DNA of 64,000 bases, from positions 16,092,922 through 16,156,921 of the forward strand of contig NC_092678.1 of NCBI RefSeq assembly GCF_964355755.1, written 5' to 3'. This document shows positions 46,915 to 58,800 of the stretch, piece by piece. The DNA comes from Antedon mediterranea (taxonomy: Eukaryota; Echinodermata; Crinoidea; Comatulida; Antedonidae). Positions within the stretch are counted from its first letter, which is position 1; each line of letters opens with the position of its first letter. The position numbers were made by a program, and so were the translations under genes. The notes beneath the pieces were generated by a model. It was not told the origin of the DNA, searched no databases, and saw only the letters and a list, made by a program, of their open reading frames with translations.

Positions 46915-48275
46915 ATAACAAGACTGTTTTGCTTGAATCAACATTTCACATTAGAACACAAAACAAATACAGTAAAAAAAGATGATCGGTAATAATTTAT
47001 TAATTAAATGTGTTTATAGACTATAAATAATGAATACAAGTAAATGGCCTCCAATCTAAAAAGTGCTATATCCCCCAAGGATCAATTTTACGACCACACT
47101 TAATTTATACACTATGGTCGTGTTTATACAACACCCTAAATTTGAACACGGCTTTAATTTTTAGCGTGTTGTTCGGACCGAGGTCAACCCACCTTAACGT
47201 TTGCTGTTATACGAGAAATCACGATACCGTGTTGTACCGGAAGTTTCATCAACACGCAGTGCATGCTAGGATAAAAGGTCAAATCGTTGATCGCTTGAAT
47301 TGGCGGAGTTGTCAACAATCATCGTCGCCTCCTCGCTGTATGTCCGATGTATTCGCGCGGTTTTTACCATTTTCATTATTGTCTTCGTTCACGTTTGCAT
47401 TGTGTTTATTTTGTTCTCGTTTCATTTAAATTAATAAAAGTTATTTTAAGGGTTTCATTGTTTCATCTATACACTCTATACACTATGGAAGAAGATGCCA
47501 TTTTTGCGATGTTATTTTTTATTCTGTTTGGAGTGGGAAATGATAGAGGCCTACTACCACTACGAGTTGGCCCCACTAGGCTAGGCGTAAGACGTGGTAG
47601 GAGGATGATTGCTGGCAGCGAAGCAGCAATAAATGGGCCCAATCTTGTTAGCAACGTCGCATGACATGATTGATATTACGACCTGTTTTAACGAGAGGTC
47701 AAAATATACCCTGAGGACACTTCCAACACGGTAACGGCGACCGGGAATCCACCAAATTTTAGGATTCAGCCAAGTAGCCTTTTTTGCAATTAAAATCTCA
47801 TTACACGGAATCTCTTTGTTGTTATACAACACACTTCTCGTAGGCGTGTAGAATATGCGTGTAATAGCGTGTTGTATAAACAACAAAGTCAAACAATCTA
47901 CAAAGGCATGTAAATAGTGTACAGATAATAGTATTTGTGTTACGCTAGCGACCGGACAGGACAACAAACAAACACAGATAAACCATCATTGGATGGAAAT
48001 GTCATTTATTAAAATGACGAATATTAAAACGTGTATATTGGTAAAACATAGATGACACATCACTTAGTATAAAACTTAATTATATTACATAATATAAAAT
48101 GGGTCACGCCCTATACGTTATGTCATCTGAAACATAAATCAAATACTGCATAACGGATATCAGTAATCAGAATATTTAAACAAAGTATAAATCAAAGTAT
48201 TAAACTCTACTTACTAAACAGTACTTAATATTAGGTTAACACATTTGACTTAAGCATCAAATATATACATCTATA
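46915..48275. other. Possible TIR element and uncharacterised short frame
   Basis: The words gtgtttatacaacacc near 47117 and gtgttgtataaac near 47866 are inverted and may be element ends. Between them an ATG at 47485 opens 60 codons (MEEDAIFAMLFF ... RRGRRM) ending at 47664. It has no recognised domain and could be a decayed first exon of a transposase. It is not called as a gene. Confidence 0.35.
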
Positions 48276-48417
48276 AATCTACTTGAGTCTGATTAAAATA
48301 CAATAAAATATGAAATTGGCTGTATATAAGACATGAGTCTGGGTGTCAGCGCCAAAAACCCAGCCTTGGATGGGTTCCCACCCAGACCAAACAAAAACCA
48401 CGGACCAGACCTGCCCC

Positions 48418-48712
48418 TTATGAACTGAACGATGAAATACGAATGTATTTCTTGAAAACAGAAGATTTCCATCTCCCAAATTTTTGAATGAGGCTATCTG
48501 ACCTGCCTAATGACGCAGCATGTGTTGCTGCCCCAATACGAAAACTGTGGCCCTTGTAATGGCTCGGATTCAACCCAATAAACGACACTGCCGCTCTCAG
48601 CCGGCACGACACAAATTGTTGTGTTACCGCCTTGCCATCAAGGTGCTGAAACAAGGGACCTGTGGACTGTTGGCAATGTGCGAGGTAGTTTGTTAGTGCG
48701 GCTACTGGGCAG
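48418..48712 (-). pseudogene. Tyrosine recombinase C-terminal fragment (DIRS/Ngaro/Crypton-type)
   Basis: On the minus strand the frame reads TDCPVAALTNYLAHCQQS, then YKGHSFRIGAATHA, then GRWKSSVFKKYIR and a stop at 48418. H-x-x-R (HSFR), the GRW block and the final YIR fit the second Arg/His, Trp and nucleophilic Tyr of tyrosine recombinases. The first catalytic Arg and the core-binding domain are missing because the fragment is cut near 48712 by LINE sequence on the other strand. YR retrotransposons and Cryptons encode such enzymes. Which type is present is not decided. Confidence 0.8.
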
Positions 48713-48713
48713 T

Positions 48714-49450
48714 CTGTATGCAGATGATACAGAACTTCTGATATACAGTAAATGAAGTGCTTGCAAAAATTAATGAATATTTACAAAATATCAAAACATG
48801 TCTAGCAATTAAAAAACATAGCCTAATAAAACACAACAACCCAATAAAGGCTTGAAAAATTAGCAAATTGATCTAAATTCACTGTTTCAAAGTTGTAACT
48901 TCCAAATAAATTGTTATTATTAAACATAGAAAATTCTGTTCGGTTGCAGAAAGTAAAAATCTACAGTAGATAAATCTGTGTGATAAACAAATAGATAATG
49001 TTAAAATAAAGTATTGCCAGGCTTGTACTACTTTTTAAAAAGTCTTGTTCCAAAACATGTATTTTTAGTCACGTGGACGCGCGCGACTCAATAGTTCACT
49101 ATGTCGGTTGCTCGGTCTGTCTGTCGGTCCGTTATCACTACCGTATGCGTTTTAGCACGCGACTTATGGCTGTTGGCCTTGTTCTAATGTATAATAGATT
49201 TATCTCCCCACAGTTTAACTAATTGTAATATTGTGTGGGGCAGATCAAAAATAAAAAAATACACTACAAATGCTACAAAACAGAGTAGCCAAAATATTTA
49301 CATAAACAAGGAAATATGACTCCAATACACAAGCCCTGCAAAACTTAAACTGAATAGGCCTAAACCTTGACTCTCAACTGCATAACAATGAAGCCAAAAT
49401 GTTGGATAAAATAAACCAAGTGCCACAATATTATCTAATTACACCCAAAA
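48714..49450 (+). mobile_element. LINE RT fragment, third family, interrupted by R4
   Basis: The fragment starts abruptly at the catalytic box YADDTELLIYS. After a frameshift it continues VNEVLAKINEYLQNIKTCLA. After a long decayed part and R4 (49062-49183) the C-terminal motif CNIVWG is read near 49230, then LQNRVAKIF and NNEAKMLDKINQ near 49270-49420. The order matches RT palm to C-terminus of L2/CR1-like elements. It is 5' truncated and dead. Confidence 0.8.
49062..49183 (+). mobile_element. R4 short element, copy 3, inside a LINE
   Basis: It has the same ends as the other copies (tttttagtcacgtgg start, gcacgcgacttatggctg, ggccttgtt end) and a shorter CGGT/CTGT tract. LINE coding remnants lie on both sides. 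The target duplication is not clear. Confidence 0.82.
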
Positions 49451-49538
49451 TAGATACATACAATATCAATATCGCTTGTATTCTATTTTTATAACAAAAT
49501 AAATAATTATATTCTTGATTACTTATTTTTTATCAAAG

Positions 49539-52500
49539 ATGAGAAAATCTCGGGTGTTGCCGATGCAAGGGCGATTTAATGGCAACAAATTGGCCTTTCT
49601 GTTGTTGGTCTCTGTCATCTCTGTTGTCATAATGCTGCTGGAGTTTGAACTTGCAGTCAATAAGAACAGCTGGCACAAGAATGACGTCATTGTGCCATTT
49701 TGGGCTCATCGTCGCCGGTAAGTTATTTTAATTTTTTCTTTCCTAAAATTTAAAGTTATATTGTCCACCTGAAAAATTAATTTGTGGTATTTTTTTAATA
49801 TACCATTTTAATGTCACGTATTTATTTATCCATTCTAGTTTATTGAAAATATATGAGAGTTCAAATTGAGTCTATTAACCCAATGTAAAAGAACGAATAC
49901 ATCATTACATAAGGTCACTTTCATCAGTTGACACAAGATCAAAGGTCAACATTTTTATATGCATATTATTAGTTAATTATTTGATCAGTAAAGTTATAGT
50001 ATTTCATTATAACGTTAATCAATATAATTATAATACTGTAATTAATCAAATCAGACATAAAATGTTACGCTGACCTTAAATAAAATAGACGGTTAAAACA
50101 CAACTTATAACACTTTGCAAAATTAATTTTGCAAAGATGGTCAGAACATGGTTGCAGGCCTGCAATATTAATTTTGAGGCAATATAATATAACAATTTAA
50201 GGCAATAAACACTCTGATTTGATCTGCTCTGTTTATGTTGGCAATATATAATTTTGGTTTTTATTTGTTTTGGTACTCCGATAACTGAGAATACTTAGCC
50301 AGTCTGTGCACCTTAACTGGTAAACAAAATACAATTATGTGGTTTTTGTCTAGATTTGGTAGCTTTGTAAAGTTTACAGATTAGTCTTCATTGGTTTTTC
50401 ACAGGCGCCTTGAGCACTTTGGTGGATAAGCGTTTAACAAAATCTTACTATACTATTGGTTGTCACTTTTTTCATCCAAATTGCAATCAGAACATACCAG
50501 GGTTAACATTTATCAATATTTGCTTATACTTTTGCTTAAGCTAAAATATTTAAGAAGTGCTTAAGCAAATAACTTAATCTTATTTATCAAACCGTCTTGG
50601 AAAAATGTTCTTGTTCAATTTTACTTTGCACATGCGCAAAATTAAACTCTAGAAGGCAGCAAATTATGTCTTAAGACAAAAACATTCTTACTTTCGTGTT
50701 CGCATTAGCTTTTTTCTCTTAAGCCCCTTTCTCACAGAGCTGTGTGCCAGGAATGTTGCGGGAATATACCATTACCATGCCGGTATGATTTTCTGTGAGA
50801 ACGGGTCGTCTTGGCATCATGCCGGCATCGACATGACCTGCTTTAGACCTAGTAATATTACTGGGATATTCTCCGCAATGCCAAACGGGCATTCTGTGAG
50901 AACGTAACGCCAATATATTTAATTCCCCGTCGAGGCTTTGACACCTTGCGCGGTCAAGTGTATCACTTTGGCGCCGATTAATTTCAATTAACAATAATAA
51001 TGTCAAAGTGGAGGGATAATGAGATAAGAGAGCTGTTAAAATAAGGGGACAAGAAGAAATTTGTAGCATATAATCTATAGGCCATAGGCCTACTTAGCTC
51101 TTTGTTGGTGCCTGACCCTTCGTCGCCTTGTAAATTGTACAGCCTGCAGATTTCTCCTTCTAAGGTGTTTTACAGATTGCCGATGACGGCTAATTAATTG
51201 CTGTACCTGTATAATATATGCACAATATACTGTACATAGCATGTATTGCATAAATATGCTATATATGAAGATAATAATCTGTAACTTAAAATTCGCCGCC
51301 ATTGTAATATAGTGTGTTGAGGTACTGACTTGCAATGAGGACTCTACTCGCTTGACTGCAGTAACACATATATTGTTTATTCATTATAATATTTCAACTT
51401 GGTGATACAATAATAATGATGCAACTAACAAACTGACTAAGGAACAGAGGATGCGGTGATGCTGTCGGTGAGATGTGAGTGCAGGTCTGCTTCTGAGGAA
51501 GTGGCTGTGAGGTGTGTCTGGGCTCTTCTGAAACTTGGGGGTATATTGGCTTCGGTTCATTTGCATATGTCGTTACATTATCTCAGAAGCTAATGATTGG
51601 TCCTAAGTTGATCCAGGGGTGTTTAAGTGGGAGTGATTGATCTTATCTGGGGAGGTTACAATGATGAATTGGCCCTTTCAAATCTTTGCTTAAAACTGTC
51701 AATATCTAATTGTTTTACGATGGGAACGGTTAGAGAGGTCAAATAAACTGTTTACTTTGGGATTTAAATGAGAAATTTAAATGAAATATCAAAATTCACA
51801 AATGTATCATAAATTGTTATTTTCAGTTATTTCTAATCTTTGATATAATTACTTTATGGGAGAAAAAAAAATTAGAAAAAAAATGTGAAAAATTGGATTA
51901 TTTAGGCCTTATAAAATTCTCTCTAGCAACGGCTTTTGGACTATAAAAAACTAATTTACCTATGTATTTTTGAAGAAAAAAAGACAGAGCATGTTTAGAA
52001 AGCTTATTCAGAATCAACCAATCACAGGTTCTCTCTCAAACAGGCTTTATTGTCATGGTTCAGTGGCTATGAAACCACATGTTATTCATTCATAAAGCCA
52101 AGCTAACATTGTTAACATTGTCAACAAAAGCTATCAAAATGTATCAAAGTAAACAGTCAAAATTTGTCTGAAATTTGTGTTTAGATAGTCTTTATATATT
52201 TTAGAATACTTTAGTATTGAATTTAAATGGGATCTTCAAGAAATAAAGCCAGAAAAAGAGCTAGAAAGTTTCATGGTATACAAGCATAGTAAGCCCAGGC
52301 CTGATGATGATCAGAATGAGTCTAACAGTGACGCTCAAGAAGGTACTAGTACTAGGCCTAGCCTTAATTTATCTGCTTCAGCAATAAAATTGAAGAGATC
52401 TAGAGAAAGTTCAGAGTCAGGTAATGAATCTATAGGACTTGAACATTGCCAGGATGGATATGTATTTGTTAGTGTTGAGTTGCTATGTAGTTTTATTGAA

Positions 52501-55500
52501 TGCAACACAAGATGTCATGAATGCAAATGTGAGGTATCATGCGGACTGAATGTAAAAAACAAACAAGGTTTCTGCCATTTCATCAGCGTTCAATGTACAG
52601 AGTGTGATTGGAGTACACAGTTTCAAACTTCCAAAGATGTTGAAAAAGATGAATCTGTACAAGGAAAGCTCACAAAAGAGATAAATGTACGCATGGTGGC
52701 TTATGCCAGGGCAGTCGGAAAAGGACATTCATGCCTCACAAAACTTTGTATATTGGCAAATTCACCCCCACCTATGACAGAGGATTGCTACAACAGCATA
52801 TTTGAAAAAAAGTCCTTGCAGCATCAACTGAAGTTGCTAGAGAGAGCATGAGAAAAGCAACAAGTGAAATAAGAACTGATGATAGCGTCAAAGATTGTGG
52901 CCTTCATGGGAAAACTCAAAACGTAAATGAATGTTTGAACAAACTTATTTGGGACAGATGTTCAAAAGAATATTTTGTAGAGAGCCCTATTATAAAGGAT
53001 GCTGTAAATATGACTGTCAGCTATTTCAATGATGGATGCAGTAGCTTTTTGGAACTTTTTCTTTTATTAAATATAACACCAGGAACTTTGACAGAGTTGG
53101 CATGCGAGAAAACTGACTAAAAAAGAATCATGCATGCAGAAAATAAAAAATCCGATCGACAAAAGACGAACATCACTTAGACACATAAAAAAAAGGGTGG
53201 ATTGACAAAAGGCAACAAGAAGAAGGAGATGTGTATACACCAGGGGGACATTAGTGGGGTTTTTGCTCAAAAAGAACAATAAAAATGAACTTTTGCATGC
53301 GTGCTGATATATTATAATGTGTATATGATTTTCCGCCTCCGTTTCCGTGGAACCATATTTTGATCAATTTGGTATCTTTGAAACATGATTACTCAAAATC
53401 AACTGTATCAATCTTGATAAAATTTGGTATACATACAGCACTAACTGTACTCTACTGCATAAAATAAAATTAATAATGTTGTGTTTGTTAATAACTTAAT
53501 TTACTCATATGAATAATATAATGAGCCATCGAAACATTTTAAAAAGTCGTATATGATTAATATTATCAATCTGTCATAAAATATTTTAGGTTTTAAAGGT
53601 TCATGCAGTGCATTATGATGTAATAGATGTAATTACAAAGTTTGATTGAATTCCATTTAGCCAATTTTAAGATATGGTGTTTTAAAGATTTACTGTAATT
53701 TGATACGTTGGGGGCCATTTTGAATATATAATTAGCGCTAATTAAAAATTTGTTTGTTTAAATATAATTGTTATGACCTAATTTACAAATAAAACTTACT
53801 GTTACCTTTATTTAAACTAAAATTAAATAAATGACTTTTTTACCCATGTTCTTTTAAAACATCTGGACAATTTCTCCTCTGGACATTCTGGGTCAAATTC
53901 GTGAACTTAGTTGATTTCTAATACAAAAGTTGATTTCTCAATTATAAAAGTATATCATTATAATTATTACACCATATATCGCTATACAAAAATAATAACA
54001 ATAAAGGACGCCCTCAATAATTATTTTGTCAGATACTTTTTATTGGCCGAATATGCCCGACTCCTTTCTCACAAAAATCCGGTATATACCGGTTATATTT
54101 CCGGCACGATAGTCCAATGAGAATGGGTATATGCCGGTAACAATACCGGCACGACGCCAGCGTCATACCGGTATATAGCAGGCACATCTGTGAGAAAGGG
54201 ACTTTAGCAATGGCTGCACTATAACATTTTATCTCCGTATTTTCACTCCCAACAAGAGAGGGCATTCTGGCTACTAGTATTTTTATTACTTGAAATAGAG
54301 AAAGAGCACAACAGTCGGAAATACATACGAAAATCATTTGCTCATTCTGTGAAGATTTTGGTCATTTGGTTTAGTTTGCAACAAAGTTTTGATTATCTCT
54401 ACACGTAACCACCAGGAATGATTTCTGATTTCTCTTTCGAAAAAAAGAAGAGACTCTACAGCTCACTTTGTCGGTTGGTTGGTAAAAACTAATTTGAGCA
54501 CGTGACTGCAGCCATGTATATGGCTTTGTTTATATTAGTTGACATTGACTTGGTTCTTTTAGTCTCCGACCCTTGTCACTGCCAATAATGATTTTTGATA
54601 TCCCATTCATTTTATCCTAATAGTCTATTGTTTTCCAATACAATGTAATGTTTTATTATGAATAAGCTTAAATTGAAATGAAAATATCTTACGTTCGTTA
54701 TATAGACGCATAAAGAAGAGAATCAGATGAGTTTATTCTCTCCTGACATCATACTCCTAACTTTGAACAGTATATATGCAACCTTGGGAAAGGTGGATCT
54801 TAACTGGCTTTCCTTCTCTTCAGAAAACAAAATGTGTACTACACTATGAACAGGAATCTGTGGCTAGCAACAATATCGAGACTCATATAAACAGTGTGGT
54901 CTGTTTGTGTAGTGAGTTGTGGATTCCAGTTTTTATTATTCAATAAAAGAAAAAATCTAAGTCATTATTGATCAAGATTATAGATCTGAGTAAATGTGTC
55001 GTCAACTAGGGAAACATGCAATATTCTCTTAATATTTTCAAAAGGACATAGTGACGAATCCAAGATCATTAAATAGAAAATGATGGGATCAGTGAATGGC
55101 CAGAGTCCTAGAAATTGTGAATTGAAATTAAAGGTGGGGGTGGTATTCTCTGATTCTGACATTAGGGTTGGTGAGTACCCTGCCAAAATACGCAAACTAT
55201 GCCAAAATACGCAAATTGAGGGCGCTATGCTTTGCCAAAATACGCAAATCATGCCAAAATACGCAAATTTGCTTTACCAAAATACGCAAATCAAGCCAAA
55301 ATACGTAAATTGAGAGCGCTATGCTTTGCCAAAATACGCAAATCTGCTTTGCCAAAATACACAAATCATGCCAAAATACGCCAATCTGCTTTGCCAAAAT
55401 ACACAAATCATTCCAAAATACGCAATTTTAGGGCGCTATGCTTTGACATAATACACAATTCATGCCGAAAAGCACAAATCTGCTTTTCCAAAATACGCAA

Positions 55501-55826
55501 ATCATGCCAAAATTCGAAAATTGAGGGCGCTATGCTTTGCCAAAATGCAAAAATCATGCCAAAATACGCAAATCTGCTTTGCCAAAATACACAAATCATG
55601 CCAAATTACGCAAATTGAGAGTGCTATGCTTTGCCAAAATACACAAATCATGCCAAAATACGCAAATTGAGGGCGCTATGCTTTGCCAAAATACGCAATT
55701 CATTCGCTCCTCTTGTAAATAGGCTTGAAAAAAACAAGTATTGGCTTAGCAAAAGGTACAAAAACGTAGCCGTATACTTTACTATCATAATTGTGTTAAA
55801 TGTTTATATATATATATATATATATT

Positions 55827-55886
<60 letters not shown>

Positions 55887-58800
55887 CAATGATGTTGCGT
55901 AGCACTGTGTAAATTATATATAAATCATACTGTAAATTATAGAAACAGTGCTCATATTCGGAACATGATCTCATAATCGCGTCGAGCATAGCTCATTGGC
56001 GAAAGTTCCGTATTTTTTAGTTGTATGAAAAAATGTCTCTGGCTGGATTCGAATCATTGATTTACATATACACAATATGATTTAAAAAACCGTTGCGAAT
56101 TAAAGTTGGAATTTATTCTGACTTGTCAAGCCTCCACTGATTGTGAGGGCGTTTGTTGTATGAGAGAATGTATCTGGTGGGTGAAAATCTGTGATAATAC
56201 CATACATGGCTCTGTGGCCTAGTGGTATGATACTCGCCCTGTAAGCGAGAGGTTGCAGGTTCGAATCCAGCCAGAGACATTTTTTCATACAACTAAAAAA
56301 TACGGAACTTTCGCCAATGAGCTATGCTCGACGCGATTATGAGATCATGTTCCGAATATGAGCACTGTTTCTATAATTTACAGTATGATTTATATATATA
56401 TATATATATAAACAAATCAGGCACAGAACATTAATTCTAAACCGCCCGGTGATATATATATAAATCAATGATGTTGCGTAGCACTGTGTAAATTATATAT
56501 AAATCATACTGTAAATTATAGAAACAGTGCTCATATTCGGAACATGATCTCATAATCGCGTCGAGCATAGCTCATTGGCGAAAGTTCCGTATTTTTTAGT
56601 TGTATGAAAAAATGTCTGGCGGGATTCGAACCTGCAACCTCTCGCTTACAGGGCGAGTATCATATAACCACTAGGCCACAGAGGAGCCATGTATGGTATT
56701 ATCACAGATTTTCACCCAGATACATTCTCTCATACAACAAACGCCCTCACAATCAGTGGAGGCTTAACAAGTCAGAATAAATTCTAACTTTAATTCGCAA
56801 CTGTCGTGTCAATTGATTGAAATTGAAAATACGGAACTTTCGCCAATGAGCTATGCTCGACGCGATTATGAGATCATGTTCCGAATATGAGCACTGTTTC
56901 TATAATTTACAGTATGATTTATATATAATTTACACAGTGCTACGCAACACCATTGATTTACATATACACAATATTATTTAAAAAACCATTTAAAAAATAT
57001 ATACTGTATTTTAGCTAAAATTCAGTATATAAAATAATTTAACTTAATTACATAATGTACAATAAACACATGATAGTATTGCCCAATAGAATTTACTCAT
57101 TTTTTTAGGCACAGGCCTAGCCTAGGTAGGGCTTCTACTTCTAGGCCCTAGCTAGCTACCATTTTAAAACCCAAAAACAATCGAAATAACTATTCCGAAT
57201 CCGTCTTATGCTACATTACGCGAGTTAACATATTATTTCAGATGAAAAACATTGAGTTTTATATTGTTTTATCCATACGTAATTACACTGGCATTAAAGA
57301 TATAACATTAAAATGTAGGCCGTTTATGAGCTATTTCGCCGATTTCTTATCGCTGGGAAATTCCCCATCAGACAGCAGGGACATCGATCGATCGATCGAG
57401 GAGTAGGCCTAGGCTAGAGGCCTAGCGTGCATGCCGGAACGGGTGGAATATTATTGCTATATAAATAACAAGTTTGAACAAAAGAGCTTACGAAAATCTT
57501 AGGTAAAAAAATCAAAATGCGGTAGAAAACGTCGAGATAGCGGTAGCGCGGTATATGGGTACTAAAAGCGGTAGACTACCGCGAGTAGCGGTAGACTTGG
57601 GACCCCTGAAAGTCTCGGCTTTGACTTTGAATTAACGGTGTTGCTGGAAAAAATTGCAGAGATTTGCTATCAGACGATCAAAAGCTTGAAATTACCGCGA
57701 CGATAAACTTTCGCCGTGAGGGCACTATTTATGTATTTTTTCGGCTTTTGGAACTATCGCAAACATCGTTAAAATGTCTTGTTTTTAATAATATTCTCTA
57801 ATCTTAGACAATTTGTCCTAATGCTAAATACAAAAAATAAAGCAAACACTGTAAGATTGGAAGAAAACTTTATTAATTGGTCATTGTAAGTAATTATATA
57901 ATAATTGTAAATAATAGTTTTTATTTGGTTTTATAGTTACGTTCTATGATTGGTCAATATTGAATCACAAATGATTTTTTATATGGTGATTGAATAGACA
58001 CCTATAATCATAAAAATGTAATAAAATACCAAATTGTGCTTCGAAAAATGTGTTATAATACATATACATAATACATTGTTGTAATTGTTAAATTTTGAAC
58101 TTTAATCCTTTATACTGTATCTCAAAAACGCTTCCTATCTTGATCGATTACCTTCCATAATCGTTGTATGGCAATTTGTCCCTTTCGGGCAGTGATTCCC
58201 CCCTCTTGCAACCGGACTATAACGAATAGATAAATACAACCACCACCATAACATTTTAAATTTAATAGAAAGCTCTATACTCTATAGTCAATATTTATTT
58301 ACATATTATTTTGTTTTAACTTTTAACTTTTAGTGTAATCAATGAAACACAAGCGAAATGTACTGATGGAAACAATGTGTGTAATGAAACAAATGACAAC
58401 ATAAGTGTACCTTCACCAACACAAGCGAAATGTACTGAAGTTGATTATATTGTGTTTCTAAAAACACACAAGACAGCCAGCACAACTCTAGCCTCCATTC
58501 TCGAGCGATTTGGCTACATCAGAAATCTACTTTTTGCCGTTAGTAAAAGGGGACATACTATTTCTGATTCACATTTGTTTAACAGCAATATGATACCTTC
58601 ACTCTCTTCTCTTAACTCTAAAGGTTTAAATATATCATCTATGGGAACTGGATATCATCTACTTACTAACCACGTAAGATACAACCGTCCAGAACTGGAC
58701 GCTGTGATCCACGATGCTAAGTACATAACGATCATTCGCGAACCTGTCGCAAATTTCGAATCAGCTTTTGGTTATTTTGAAATGGCTAAACATCTTAGAT

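Noticed and set aside
47485-47664. 60-codon gene starting MEEDAIFAML
   Set aside because: No domain, no splice evidence and no second copy to compare. It may be a chance frame or decayed transposase exon.
55080-55722. Several overlapping open frames of 60-128 codons on both strands
   Set aside because: They follow from the stop-free tandem units and occur in multiple frames at once.
56208-56278. A working tRNA-Thr(TGT) gene
   Set aside because: C at position 33, an acceptor mismatch and its place inside repeated palindromes favour a tRNA-derived element. It is kept only as tRNA-like.
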